From: Haliclona indistincta
Lineage: Eukaryota > Porifera > Demospongiae > Haplosclerida > Chalinidae
Assembly: GCA_964017065.1 (NCBI GenBank)
Contig: OZ024787.1
Span: 2,312,658 to 2,376,657, forward strand
DNA length: 64,000 nt
Reading direction: 5' to 3'
Part shown: positions 48,111 through 59,617 of the stretch, one piece after another
Layout of the letters: the number at the start of each line of letters is the position of its first letter
Numbering within the stretch: the stretch's first letter is position 1
Translations under genes and position numbers: made by a program
The notes under the pieces: generated by a model
Seen by the model: the letters and a program-made list of their open reading frames with translations, nothing else
What the model was told of the DNA's origin: nothing
The model's database searches: none

Positions 48111-49529
48111 TTACGTGCAACCATGAAATTCAAAGTTAACATCTTTTCGGATAGTTGTCACACCTCCAGACACCTTGCATTGCAAGGTTACTTCTTTTCT
48201 GAGCTTGGCAAAGTCTACAGTAATATTAACCTTCCAAGATAGTTTTCTTGACTTCACTAACTTGACCTCAACGGGTAAATCATCGTAACAAAATCGATGC
48301 TTTGCTACAACAGTTAGTTCACACCTTTCATTCATCGTTTTAGAGACTACTGGAAGGTCTCCGACCATGAGTGAAACTTTAATGGTTATTTCTTTCTTGC
48401 CAGTATAAAGAGAAGGGATATCCGACCCGGGTTCAGGCGAAAATTGAAGCTCTGGCTGTCCCAAGTTAAATACATTCGCAAGAGGAAATGTGTTGAAAAT
48501 TAATGACCCAATAACTGCCTTTTTATGGTCTAGAACATTCTCATGTCCACAGGTACTTTCTAGTCGTTCCATTAGCTTGATGCCATGGGCAGCCATCGAC
48601 ACGTACCCAGAGTCGGTTGTGCACTTCTGGATGCGCTTAGCAAGATGAGTAAAGCTGTCTAGCTGAGCCAGACTGATCTCCACCACCTCCTTTTGTGCCC
48701 AGATATCTTTCGTTCCTTGTGATACAGTCTGAAGAGCTTCCTCCCTTTGAGCCTCTACCGATGCTACGAAACCATCAAAAATATTGTTCACTTCTTTAGT
48801 CATAAAATCTCTGCGTTCCACTGCCTCACCCTCAATCTTGCCCACCTTGTCCAAGAACTCATTAAACTCCTCCTTCTTTGTCACTACTGAATCCATCAAC
48901 CCTCTCATCTTTGTCTCCATATCGTGACGTGCCTCCTCAACCGTACTGTACTGGTGATCCTTATGAGGCCCCATCAACAAACAATCTGAACACACTGTCT
49001 CAGAACAACGAGTACACAAATACTTGAGATCCTGACCAGAGTGCCTCAGACAGTCAGAAGCTATATTTCGTTCAGCCGCTAAAGTTCTCTCAGGTGCGGA
49101 GTCACTATGATTTTCCGGCTTACTCGGCACTATACGGTGTTCCTTCAGATACGCCATTGTTTTGTGAAAACCAAGACATGAAGTACAGATAGGTACTACA
49201 CAATCTGAGCACCATGCTACAGGAGTTGCTGCCTCGCCACAAAACCCACACTTATCATCACCTACAATCTCCTTTTGCTGTTGCTGTAGCTTTCTAAGCG
49301 GTAGCTGTTGTAAAGCACATTGATCCACTGGCAGCAACAAGAGGCAATCTTTGTCTAGCTCATGTTTAGCGCGGCACATGGGACACTTGAGCGAGGTGTT
49401 CTCATCCAGTGAACGCTGAAGACACTCCAGACAGAACGAGTGGAGACAAGGAAGACTACGAGGGTCTTGAAACTGCTCTAGGCATATACCACATTTCACT
49501 TCGTCTTCACGTTCAACCGAAGCTGCCAT
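48111..49529 (-). CDS. RING/B-box/coiled-coil (TRIM-like) protein 2, 472 aa
   Basis: The start is placed at ATG 49529 (MAASVEREDEVK), directly before the RING. An in-frame ATG at 49616 would add 29 residues of unlikely composition. RING: CGICLEQFQDPRSLPCLHSF with CPMCRAKHEL. First B-box: CGFCGEAATPVAWCSDC. Second B-box: CLRHSGQDLKYLCTRCSETV. The coiled coil is nearly identical to gene 1 (ARHDMETKMRGLMDSVVTKK), which suggests recent duplication or gene conversion over this stretch. The C-terminal region is alignable but diverged (PELQFSPEPGSDIPSLY). A ubiquitin ligase role is expected. It diverges from the receptor-like gene at 49667. Confidence 0.87.
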   Translation of the reverse strand: MAASVEREDEVKCGICLEQFQDPRSLPCLHSFCLECLQRSLDENTSLKCPMCRAKHELDKDCLLLLPVDQCALQQLPLRKLQQQQKEIVGDDKCGFCGEAATPVAWCSDCVVPICTSCLGFHKTMAYLKEHRIVPSKPENHSDSAPERTLAAERNIASDCLRHSGQDLKYLCTRCSETVCSDCLLMGPHKDHQYSTVEEARHDMETKMRGLMDSVVTKKEEFNEFLDKVGKIEGEAVERRDFMTKEVNNIFDGFVASVEAQREEALQTVSQGTKDIWAQKEVVEISLAQLDSFTHLAKRIQKCTTDSGYVSMAAHGIKLMERLESTCGHENVLDHKKAVIGSLIFNTFPLANVFNLGQPELQFSPEPGSDIPSLYTGKKEITIKVSLMVGDLPVVSKTMNERCELTVVAKHRFCYDDLPVEVKLVKSRKLSWKVNITVDFAKLRKEVTLQCKVSGGVTTIRKDVNFEFHGCT

Positions 49530-49666
49530 TCCAGTCGAGCACTCGTGTTCACACGTGGACCAACCGACCAAGTGTGGGCGTGACCATAACTTATGGTCAC
49601 AAACATATGCAAACATAGACGAGCCAGAAGAAAATTTGGTGCCGTTGACCCGTTGTCAGTCGTTGC
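49530..49666. promoter_or_regulatory. short divergent promoter region
   Basis: Only 137 bp separate the start of RING/B-box gene 2 (minus) and the membrane-protein gene (plus), so regulatory sequence is probably shared. No core motif identified. Confidence 0.35.
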
Positions 49667-52600
49667 ATGACTGAGTGTGTGGTAATGAAGCAAGGAGCTC
49701 GGCAAGAAGTGCTTATACTGTTAGTAGGGGTTGTATTTGGTGTTCAATTACTCTCAGCAACTCGTAGATCTACTACATCTTGTGACGGTGAGTGTATAAA
49801 CATGGCCCGTTGTAGTAACTGTTTGACCATATGGTTTGCTTGTAAACGCGATAAAACGGATCTCTGCCAGCGCTTTAAGAGGAGTCACTTCTCAAGTTTC
49901 TTTGTGACACAGAAGCAAAGAGGCAACGTGGGAAAGAACTATGTGCTGTTCAGTACTGGGTTGGTAATTCATGTTGGAATGGTACACGTGTTCATTTCCT
50001 TGCTTTGCTACCTGTAGATGCCTTTGGTTTGTTTCACTATAGTTAGAGAGCATACAGTGCAAATAACACATTTAGTCTAAAGACTGTGACACCGGGTGAC
50101 GTGTAGTCTCCTTGTGCGTTGAACTGTCTTTCACCAAATGAAGCAGAGCGCATTGCCGCAGGGGCGTATCTACAAGGGTGCTTTCAGTGCTCAAGCACCC
50201 CCTTAGCAAGCTATTTGCTATGAAAACAGCTACTATGTCACTAAAACATTCATAAAATCTGGACTGTCAAAACCACATGTAATCTCTTGTCAGAGTAGGC
50301 TAAGTGCTCTTTATCTTGAATACACAATGGTACTTTGTGTATAACTAACAATTATGGAGTGTGAGCACCTTCCTTATTCAAATCCTGGATACGCCACTGG
50401 CCTTGCCAACATACTAGCTCTATGAGCGGGTAGGCAGGGTGGGTTTTTGTTAATGCATTGTCAATGTACAGTTGATTGTGATGATGGGCAATGTCATAGG
50501 CAATGTCAAAAGTGGGAGTAACCAATCAAATTGAAGCATGTCCAGTGTTGCTGTTCAGTATGCATGCACTTCCACCGAGGCATCAGCACCTTAGGTGCTT
50601 TTATCATGGATTTCTTTCCATGGATTCTTATTGGTGAACTTATGGTTTATCAACAACATGTTTTACATACAGCCTTTTAGGCAAAAATCTTTGTATTCAA
50701 ACAACATCTTTAAACTTATCTGACACCCTAAGGGAATCCAGCACTAGTACCACTTTTACTCAAAAAGTAATCAAAACAGCTTTCTACAAGTGCTTTAAAT
50801 ACACCAAACCACGTATCAAGTAGCATACGTAGCTTCAGCGCATACAAAAATTAAATAGCACAGTAATTATAAAAATTGTGAAATTAATTTTATGTCCCAC
50901 TAAATTTTACATTTTTGCTCGCCAGCTCTACAGTACTGGTTGATTTCTCAGTTATACCACAATTATTGATCATGAAGTACCGTATATAGCAGGAAATTTT
51001 TGCGGGAGAAAATTTTTACGAATTTCGCGAATTACAGGCTATTCGCGAAAATATTATCTGCGAATGTCTTGTTTTTGTTGACAAAGATAGGGCAATGGCG
51101 CTGATTCGCGAAAATATTATTCGCGAAATGCTCTATTTCGCGCGACATTCGTGAAAATTTTCTCCCGCAAACATTTCCCGCTATACAGTAGCTGGTGGTT
51201 AGGCATGATGAAATTGGCTGGGTTCATTATGAATGATTGTTCTCTCTTCAGATAGCTGGTTTTCTCACAGATGCAGTTTGCTAAACTGGAGCAGTATTTG
51301 TACAGATGACATGAATCTAACACTAAACTATTCACACCTCTACAATGGCGACAGATCAACAATAACTGCTGCTTATGATGATGGGGGAAATGACACATAC
51401 ACTTACTTAATCTGCTTAAGACGGTACATTCCAAAGCTGAAAGCAGTTTCTTACACCAGCATAGCATGTGAAGAGACCGTTTATCATGCAGTAGATGTAT
51501 CGTGGCGCTGGGATTTTTACAGCAATGCTACTATGTTTGTTAACGTGTTCATATATGGAGGTGTAGACTATTATTCAATTGCTTGTGCCATGAGAAACAT
51601 CACTGTTGGAAGTAAGTTGAATTGTGCTGTATACTAAAAACTTCGCACATCATTACTCTCTCCCAGCTCCCTCTCTCTCCCTCTCTCCCTCTCTCTCTCT
51701 CTCTCCCTCTCTCCCTCTCTCCCTCTCTCTCTCTCTCTCTCCACCCCATGTATGCATATCTGTAAATGACTGTCGTAGGGTCACCGGCAGCTATACTGCA
51801 CAGTTTTGTGTATTCTCTCTCTCCTTCCTTTCCATTATTTACTCCCAATATGTAATTTCATTCATGGCTCTTTCCCTCGTCTCATATAGTATGCTTACCA
51901 CTCAATATATCAGTATCGATCACAGAGAAAGGTCACGATGAGCACTACTCTCAATTCATACCGGGCAACGTATCAATCAATGTCTCAGCACACTTGCCCA
52001 ATTCTTCATCAAACACGTCTTCTACTGTGATGTACAGCTACAGTTTACTCTTGCTAGACCTTAAAACAGAAAATTTTACTCATCAGAGATACCAAGTCTC
52101 CAATGATTCGAGTTTGGAGTTTGTGTTTGAATTCACTGATCCTGGTGGCTATAGCTATGATGTGTCAATGACAGCTAATGATTCCACAAATGGTATCTTA
52201 TACTCTAGTGAATCATCTGTTGGTGAATTGATTATTATTGGTAAGCTGTTCAATTTCTTTACACATAGCTAATTTAAAAAAAAATAATTTTCAAGCTTTC
52301 GATGCAAATCTCTAACATGTTAGCACAGTGTCTGACAGTGAAAGTAATTTAGCAATTGTATTGTATGGTCTGTGGTCCGCAAACTGTATTGTTACAGGGA
52401 TTTGCTTCAGTGCATGGAAAATACAAACTGTTACAGGTTTTGGTACATAAAGATTATGAACATGCAATAGTCAGTGTCATATATACCTCTCAAGGTCTGA
52501 GCTTTGATTATCTCTTCTTTTCTGATTCCTCAGAACCTGTCGGCTATCCAGCCATCACTGTTAATCGTAACCAAACGGCATCACGTGGCAGCTCAGTGGA

Positions 52601-53847
52601 TGTAGTGATAGCAGTTGACAATGGCGGCAGGTCAGCAAACCGCAGCAAAATTCTAAAAAATAGTGCTATTCATTATCACATTCGGTTCTGAATAGTATGA
52701 GTTGCATTGACGACATCGCGTTGCAACAGATAGATCATTTTTTATCAAAAAAATAATAATTTACGACGCGGTACAGTTGGTCACATTATTTAGTGACGTA
52801 TGCGTTGCTAGCATTTGCTACTCATTGGGTCATTGTGAACTAGCTAACAAGGTTGTTCAAGATTGTGTGTGCTATAAATAATCTTCCATTCCTTTAGTCT
52901 ACCAATCACAGTATGTTGGAACCTCACTGCCCCTTCATCTGAGATACCTCTCAATAACCCCTCTGATCCTAACAGCCACCACAAGCCGTCTCAACCAATA
53001 CTAACACCATATCACTACAGATGCAATTCAACCATCAATTGTACCACCTTCAACCTGAACAGCACCTACCAGTTCATCTTCAACTGTACATTCAACTCCA
53101 CTGGAAACTATCAACTCATGGCATTGTTCAATAATTCAGCTAGTGGCGGCAAAGTGTTGCACAACTTCTCAGTCTCTGAACGTAAGCAATATCCATAACT
53201 AGCTACTTAATCTCTTTATGTATAGCTCTAATCATAATGCTAACTACCATTGAGCTTGTTTCTTTTGTGCATTTAAATTTCATGAATGGACCTATATTAT
53301 TTATTTTGGTGAAAATCAAATTTTAACAATACGACTTCAGTCTTGTGCTTGTTACAGTAAACTATCTCATCTGCATGTTGAAATGTCATTCTACCATGAG
53401 ACCATACTGTTGCATGGTAACTCAAACTGTGTCTCATATTGTATTGTGTTCAGTTGATTTTGAGCATAGTCTTTGGTTTACATAAGTACAATGCTCAGTT
53501 AGTGTTTAGTCAAAGCATTGGTGCCCATGAAAACAACATCCATGATAATTTTATATGTAGCCCTTGGGTTTCTTCTTGATATGTAGTTGCCCATAGTTTG
53601 CTAGTCAGTAGATATCCTTGTCTATTTCTCTCTCTCTTCCTCAGCTCCCACACCTCCTGTCATTGCAACCAGTACCTCGGCAATGGTAGCCATCATTGTC
53701 ATTGTCATACTGCTAGCAATAGCACTCTTCGATCCTTATTATCGATACAGAAACAGATTCGCAGAGACGGCAAATTTCAGCTTTGTACGGCTAAGAAGAC
53801 CGTCAAAGTGGAAGCACTTCAAGCCTGGAGTCAAGACGACCAGTTGA
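49667..53847 (+). CDS. secreted-then-membrane protein with PKD/FN3-like extracellular domains (6 exons)
   Basis: Exons: 49667-49787 (signal: EVLILLVGVVFGVQLLSA), 51252-51611, 51890-52240, 52534-52630, 52898-53181 and 53645-53847. All phases agree. The extracellular part is rich in Asn-glycosylation sites (NSTINCTTFNLNST, NCTFNSTGNY) and has PKD-like strands (FEFTDPGGYSYDVSMTAND, RGSSVDVVIAVDNGG, FNSTGNYQLMALF). The membrane helix is AMVAIIVIVILLAIALF. The in-frame tail YYRYRNRFAETANFSF ends at TGA 53845-53847. The overlapping frame stays open to 53960 with a coding-like tail (VKVEALQAWSQDDQL, SKVGLVDVNDDPLTSSYG), so an extra small intron or a frameshift may exist. The architecture loosely resembles PMEL/TMEM130-type proteins. 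Function unknown. Confidence 0.68.
50158..50399. mobile_element. hAT-type MITE (242 bp)
   Basis: The left end GCAGGGGCGTATC and the inverted right end GGATACGCCACTG fit hAT CAGNGGCG termini. The flanking 8-bp duplications GCATTGCC and GCCTTGCC match at 7 of 8 bases, the hAT duplication length. It lies in intron 1 of the 49667 gene. No ORF. Confidence 0.7.
50571..50604. repeat. small hairpin repeat (GAGGCATCAGCACC family)
   Basis: CACCGAGGCATCAGCACC is followed by TTAGGTGC, forming a hairpin. A sister copy lies at 62619-62652 (ACCGAGGCATCTGCACC). Probably the 3' end of a small Helitron-like element. Confidence 0.5.
50982..51188. mobile_element. MITE with long inverted ends (207 bp)
   Basis: The left end GTATATAGCAGGAAATTTTT and the inverted right end (CATTTCCCGCTATACAG) have arms of about 45 nt, and the interior repeats TTCGCGAAA. 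It is the same family as 23214-23380. It lies in intron 1 of the 49667 gene, just before exon 2. Confidence 0.75.
51657..51742. repeat. (CT)n/(CCCTCT)n microsatellite
   Basis: Pyrimidine repeat within intron 2 of the 49667 gene. It causes spurious Ser/Leu open frames. Confidence 0.9.
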
Positions 53848-53960
53848 AAGATCGTGTGTTGCGACGCCAGAGCAAAGTAGGACTAGTGGATGTTAATGAT
53901 GATCCTTTAACCTCATCATACGGTAGCATTGATCACTTTGATACTCATGAGTCACTTTAG

Positions 53961-54289
53961 TACATGTGTGTGTTGTAATAATGATTTACTGTATCAAATC
54001 CTGATTTGTTATTCATTTCTTTTATTTCATTAATGCACTGTAAGACTAGTGTTCTTTCGTACATTGTTATGGGATGGACTTCGTTGTTGATACTTTTCAT
54101 TGTTCATGTTCATAAAAGAGATGAATTTATCACGTGACTGCACCATTTTTAAGAATTGCTCACAACGGCCTGATATCTTGTCTTGAGAAAAGCCACAATG
54201 GAGCATGATCAAGGACTTAATAACATTTTAATGCATTAGTGCTCCATGCTTTACCCTTGCAAGAAGTAATAAAGCTACTGTATTTTACT
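53961..54289. other. intergenic, nothing recognised
   Basis: Spacer downstream of the membrane-protein gene. No coding signal. Confidence 0.4.
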
Positions 54290-54690
54290 GTATTTTAGCA
54301 TGATTTTAGGAGTGACTTCAGTTTTGGCTGTAAAATCACCTATGAAGCAACTGCTACAGCCAATGGAAAGGGTTCTCCCTATTACAATAAACTATTAGCA
54401 ACTATCAAGAAAGGATATAGTCACTGTCAGTGGTTACAATGATGCAGGTTTACTATCTTAGTATTCTGTTGTGATAGACAGGCACCAGATGATGCAACAA
54501 TTGTTACTGTTAGGCCTGTTCTTGACTTTTGTTGTAAATGATTTGATGCACACAATGAAAATATAATTTGCTCCAAGAACAAATTGCGAGGAACATGTTC
54601 TAAGAACAACAGGAACCAAAATTTTCGATTAACTCTTATTCCACCATAATGAGTAGTGCAGCTAGTCAGCAGCCAATGAACGTTAAAAGA
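54290..54690 (-). pseudogene. decayed fragment of the GABA-B-like receptor 3' region
   Basis: Blocks such as CAACTGCTACAGCCAATGGA, TGTGATAGACAGG and GCAGCCAATGAACGT match the membrane domain of the intact gene at 55500-56200, in order on the minus strand, with large deletions and stops. It is clearly related to the relic at 60640-61170. Confidence 0.6.
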
Positions 54691-55392
54691 GGACTTATAA
54701 TAATACATTAAATTTTATCCAAACATGTCAAAGCTTGTTCATGTACAAGGTATATGTGTACACAAAGCTATCAGAGAGGTCCTATCCCAAAATTAATATC
54801 CGCTGCTGACTTGCGATGTTATTGCTGGTTTAGCTGTGATTATGTGAGTCAGCTAGCTAACAAGGATACAAAAACATGTAGCTTCACTTTATTGCTTAAA
54901 GTTAGAACTCTATAGTATTGCATGCAGTCATGTTTGATCTCCAGTAGTGCAGTCATGCATAACTCCAGCATTATATACTAGTGATGTATTTTACTTTCAC
55001 TCCATCTTGTTTCATTTTTAACAGACTTTAAGCGTATGATTGTAATTTATTTTACAGCTAAATACACTAAAAAGCTAAGTATAGTGTTCCTTTATGGTTC
55101 AGATTAAGTAGACTAGTAGGTAGCATTATGATTCACGATTGTGAGCATTTTGTTGACCTGCACGATATCCTAACTCTATAGCTAGCCCCATTTACACTTG
55201 GACATAATATTTTATCAGAAGAGGTTATCGATGGATACATCTTATGACTAACGTAGTTTTAATCTAGAGCTACTTATACCTGTAGGAGTATGTATCTTAT
55301 CAAAACGTTTTATTTGTCAACACAAACTTAGCACAGTACATTATGATGACGCATAAAAATTTGTGATCTGTATATGGCTGTTTAATAATGAG
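54691..55392. other. 3' flank of the GABA-B-like gene
   Basis: Parts of this flank (TTATCAGAAGAGGTTATCGA, GATACATCTT, AACACAAACTTAGCACAGTA) recur at 62866-63000 downstream of the edge gene, so the duplicated unit includes about 450 bp of 3' flank. Confidence 0.6.
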
Positions 55393-57828
55393 TTAGTGGT
55401 CTTTGGTAAAACTGGTCAAATAAGCTGCTGAATTTGTTGACGTCATTGAAAATTTTCTATTAACTTCCTGTGTGTGTGCTTTAGTGGAACTGACTGCTTT
55501 ATTCCACCAAGGTGGGGTGACTTTAGGTGCTAGTAAAATCGCCTGACAAGCTATCACTACAGCCAATGGAAAGAGAGATTGCACCAAAGCAATATACTGT
55601 TTCTTGCGATAGATCAATAGGAATGACCAAGAGATGATGTAGACCACTGTCAGCAAGGAATCGATTGTTACAAAAACATTCACTTTCTTTGTGTCCTTGA
55701 AGTTTCTATTTTTAATTCTGCGCATTGTGATGGACAGGTAAATAATTAAGATGAGATAGACAACAAGTGGAATGTATGAAGGTATGTATGAAAGACTATT
55801 TTGTAGGTTACAGCTGACAATTAGCTTCACAACACGTACACCATTTTCATCTCTCATGTCAGTGGCCTGTACACTCTCGTTGTAATCAGGTGTCTGTAGT
55901 GTAACAATAACAATAGATAGAATATTTGGAATGGTGCACAGAATCAGTACTAACACCGCCAGGGAGCCATTCTTCCATATATTGGACATTTCTCTTAGTT
56001 GTTTGTTGTTAAAGATGTGATGCACACGAAGGAGTTTAATAAATAGTGTCACTAGAATCAAACTATAGCCATTTTGCTCCAAAAACAACTCGAGACCACA
56101 CATAAAAGCAAATAGTGTGCCAGATATGGTCTTGCCACCAAATCCGTCATAAGTTATACGAAGCACTGCAGCTAGACAGAGCAAGTAGCAGCCAATGAAC
56201 ATGAAAATGGTCAGAAAAGGACTCGAGGCTTTAACTTTAGGCTTGTTCCGGTTGTAGTAAAACAGACCAAGCACTATCGAAACAAGGACAGTAACCGTTA
56301 GTATGGCCAAGTACACTAAGGCTATTACCACAGCTGGCAGACTCTCTAAAATTGGACTGTCTATAGCCAATGGAACATCTGTTAAATTCAATTTGAAAGA
56401 CAGAAGAGACTTGTTACGATATCTGCCCACTTCTGTTCCACTGATGTTACCAATATCTGTGATGTTCGGATAAACAATCCTTATTGTTGTTGGATAAACC
56501 TTCATTCCGTTAAAACTTATGTTGCCAGTTATTCCGAGTATGTTTAGCTGCGAAAGGGTGTTTTCAAGTAAATCAGCCAAGAGAGCATTACCTACTGTAT
56601 TGTGTTCAATAGATATATTCATGCTGCGAAGTTGAGGAAAAGATTGATTCAGGGCATTAGCTAAGCTCCAGATTTGATCAAAGAGAAGGTAGCTATAATC
56701 AATTCCAGTAGATATGAACAGATCTCTGTCACTGATGTCATAGTCTCTTTGGACTTCTTTAAGATGCTGTTTGTACAAATCTAGATAATTACGAAACATT
56801 CCTTCTGAAATTTCAACATCATACAGAAGATCATATTGTAAGAGAAGTGATCTGTTGATTCCTTTGTATAAGGTCTCATTATCACAGTCGATTCCCAAGA
56901 TTTGCTCTTCAAAATTTGCAATGTACATGTCTGGAAATATCCACATGTAACTTGGCGAAATAAGTCCTTCGTTCGCTGCTCTGCATATCAGTAAAGTCGA
57001 TTGAGCAAATGTTGTTGAACAGAAAATGACCTTTATTCCAGAGTCCTTGATGGACTGAATAGCATTGCTTAATAGTTTAGGGTTTGTGCTTTCGAGACCA
57101 AATGATGATCGTAGAGTGAAGTTGTTTGTCTCGACTGCTTCAATAAAAGTTTGTGCTATATTAAAGTAGTACTCACTGTCTAAGTCGTGTATCAGACCAA
57201 TGCTAGACCAACCTAGTTGTGACATTAGCTCAATGACAACGTCCACATACACACCAGCTGAACTCACATAGCGCCAGAGACGTGGATATGTTTTGAAGTC
57301 GGTGTCCCTGTCAAAAATGGGAGAGCCGGCACTTGCAAGTTGTATGATATCACTACCAACCCGACCAGCTACTTGAGAAACCCTTACAGTGCTAGATGAA
57401 CAAGCGAGGCCTGCTATAGCTACTACAGGACCGCACTCCTGGTCGAGACCAAACCGTGCCAAGTTAATGTAAACTTCTTCCAAAATTTTCGTTATGCCGC
57501 AGGCTTCGTGGTTACTCTCGATCAGCTCCAAGCGGTATCCAGGAAGAAGATCAGAGCGGTTACAGTTGATGAAGTCGCGTGCAATACGTCCACCAGGGAG
57601 CATCTGCACGCCATAGTCCCATCCTGCATTTTCTCTGTCGTCAGGAAACGGCACCAGAGCTAAGATGTAAATGGCAGTACGGGTATCCGGGACAGCTGAG
57701 TTTTTGCAGTACGACGAGTTAAAAACATTTGGACACGAGGAAAAGAAGTCCGACCCCCTCGTCGTCGCCTTTGTCACGCTGCACATAGCTGCCAGTAGGA
57801 ACACCAATAAGACAAAAAGTAACTTCAT
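55393..57828 (-). CDS. class C G-protein-coupled receptor, GABA-B-receptor-like, 811 aa
   Basis: Intronless, ATG 57828. A signal peptide (MKLLFVLLVFLLAAMCSVTK) precedes a periplasmic-binding-protein-like ligand domain (residues about 45-480: PGGRIARDFINC, VAIAGLACSSSTVRVSQVAG, LGWSSIGLIHD). Seven membrane helices follow (about 495-765: VVIALVYLAILTVTVLVSIV, FLTIFMFIGCYLLCLAAVLR, SLFPLAVVIACQAILLAP), then a tail of about 40 residues. There is no cysteine-rich domain between the ligand domain and the membrane helices, which is the GABA-B rather than the mGluR layout. It would act at the plasma membrane through G proteins. The ligand cannot be read from the sequence. A partial sister gene lies at the right edge. 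Confidence 0.92.
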   Translation of the reverse strand: MKLLFVLLVFLLAAMCSVTKATTRGSDFFSSCPNVFNSSYCKNSAVPDTRTAIYILALVPFPDDRENAGWDYGVQMLPGGRIARDFINCNRSDLLPGYRLELIESNHEACGITKILEEVYINLARFGLDQECGPVVAIAGLACSSSTVRVSQVAGRVGSDIIQLASAGSPIFDRDTDFKTYPRLWRYVSSAGVYVDVVIELMSQLGWSSIGLIHDLDSEYYFNIAQTFIEAVETNNFTLRSSFGLESTNPKLLSNAIQSIKDSGIKVIFCSTTFAQSTLLICRAANEGLISPSYMWIFPDMYIANFEEQILGIDCDNETLYKGINRSLLLQYDLLYDVEISEGMFRNYLDLYKQHLKEVQRDYDISDRDLFISTGIDYSYLLFDQIWSLANALNQSFPQLRSMNISIEHNTVGNALLADLLENTLSQLNILGITGNISFNGMKVYPTTIRIVYPNITDIGNISGTEVGRYRNKSLLSFKLNLTDVPLAIDSPILESLPAVVIALVYLAILTVTVLVSIVLGLFYYNRNKPKVKASSPFLTIFMFIGCYLLCLAAVLRITYDGFGGKTISGTLFAFMCGLELFLEQNGYSLILVTLFIKLLRVHHIFNNKQLREMSNIWKNGSLAVLVLILCTIPNILSIVIVTLQTPDYNESVQATDMRDENGVRVVKLIVSCNLQNSLSYIPSYIPLVVYLILIIYLSITMRRIKNRNFKDTKKVNVFVTIDSLLTVVYIISWSFLLIYRKKQYIALVQSLFPLAVVIACQAILLAPKVTPPWWNKAVSSTKAHTQEVNRKFSMTSTNSAAYLTSFTKDH

Positions 57829-59321
57829 CTTGTTATGTCAGTCCTAAGGTCTGCTCCAGTCAGAGCTCAGCCCACTTCTCAATAATAATACGATTGTATG
57901 CAGTAACATGATTGCAACAGTGAAAGTGCATTGCTTAGTTTGCGCTTTTTCAGATGTTTCACTTCTGAGGCTTCTCTACAGATGTTCAACAGCAGATGTG
58001 AGGATGTTATAGTGCTGTTAATGACACCTAAACAAGCCTGGAATCTACTGACTTAATTATCCCACCTTGCACTTCATGTGCTCCACTTTATGTCTCTTGA
58101 ATGGCTCGCTAAGAGAGAAAAGACATGCATATGCTTTAGGCATGTAAAGAGGCAATTTTAGCCATCATGAACTACAACACATTATTAGCAAATTATAAAT
58201 TGGTCCACTTCCTTTTTGGCTAAAAGCCATTATTGTGTTTATGTTATAGAGTTAAGTTGTTTTCCTGCTATAAAGATATCACCCTTGGCCTTATGCCGCA
58301 GAGTATCTTTATGACATCTTAGACATTCAGACCCAAAAATAACTTTCTGCATGTTTAGTGGGAAATTGTTGCCTATGCTGCTATCACCAATTAGTCCATG
58401 TTGAGTACCTTTGAAGATGAAAATGTTGCATTTATGGAAAACAAAACATGCTAATAAGTTACTGCACACATACTTTCGTTCTGCGAACTTTAAATAAAGA
58501 TAATACGCTGTGTACCCATACAGCAATAACTACCTAACCCTTAGGATACAAGTACGTAGCTAAAAAGTCAAAAGTTTTCTTCTAAAATGAGTAGTAATAA
58601 CTAAAATATTATTGGTTAGAGTTTGTTAACCAATTTTAGTGAAGACTACAGTGTAGCAGTTTTCTCAGAATTGTATTATCACTTGCTAGTCTTTACATCC
58701 TAGCTACATGTACTAATGTTGCTCTTCCTACTAGTGAAATATTACCTGGTACAATGTAACGATTGCCATGTTTGTGTTTGCCATTGACACCACACAACAT
58801 CTTTATCAAGTGAATTATTCTAGTTTAGCATGACACTAAGATCCATAGCATGAACCATAGTAGTGCTAAAGTAACTAGAGTTCTAATCGACACATACCCG
58901 TGCACTGAACTAAGATCTACATAGTTTGTACACGCATTACTGCAACAGCTAGTACATAGACAGCTCCAGATAAATTGATGATAGCAGAGCTACCATATAC
59001 GTGCACTAACAGTTGATCAGCACATCAAAGAAAGCCTCAAGAAAGACTGATACCCTATGATCAAAGGACTCAACCATGGCTATGAAGTACAGTACTGAGT
59101 GCAGGGAGGGTACAACAAGCTTTTGTATTACAAAACATTGACAAGCCCACTAACAAACAATAATGCTTTGGAATGTAGTTTAAACAGATTGCCATCGCAC
59201 TATAGTACATGCTCAGGTGTGCATTGTTCACTCATGTCCGGTACTGCCATGACATGCCTTGGCAAGTTCTATGCATGTCACAGTTACAATTACAATAATA
59301 CGTAGGTCTCTGAACTGGCCA
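57829..59321. other. intergenic upstream of the GABA-B-like gene
   Basis: About 1.5 kb, AT-rich, with no open frame of coding character and no clear repeat. It should contain the promoter of the 55393-57828 gene. Confidence 0.45.
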
Positions 59322-59516
59322 CACAAAGTAACTCTGACATCCTGGGATTATCCTTGACTTCCGCTGATGTCTATATGAATGATCCCAGGACATCACACCA
59401 TGCATGTTACCACGGAAAAGTAACCAATGTGTACAATGTAACTCTGATATCCTGGGATTATCTTTGACATCAGCGGAAGTCAAAGATAATCCCAGGATGT
59501 CAGAGTTACATTATTT
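59322..59516. repeat. nested direct and inverted repeat
   Basis: A palindrome at 59437-59514 has TAACTCTGATATCCTGGGAT and its inverse around the centre ACATCAGCGGAAGT. A direct copy of one arm plus centre occurs at 59330-59373 (TAACTCTGACATCCTGGGAT, CTTCCGCTGATGTC). Confidence 0.75.
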
Positions 59517-59617
59517 ATTATTTAACAGTGGTTGTACTTGTAATCAGTGTTTTTAAATTAGAGATTAGTTCCTGCTTGTGCTCCTTTTTCTAGCTTATTT
59601 TTTGCCCTAGTTTCAGT

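Noticed and set aside
49530..49616. 29-residue N-terminal extension of RING/B-box protein 2
   Set aside because: Composition is atypical and the RING normally starts near the N-terminus, so the inner ATG 49529 is preferred. cDNA could reverse this.
58239..58526. 95-codon minus-strand frame
   Set aside because: Low coding character, no domain and no context.
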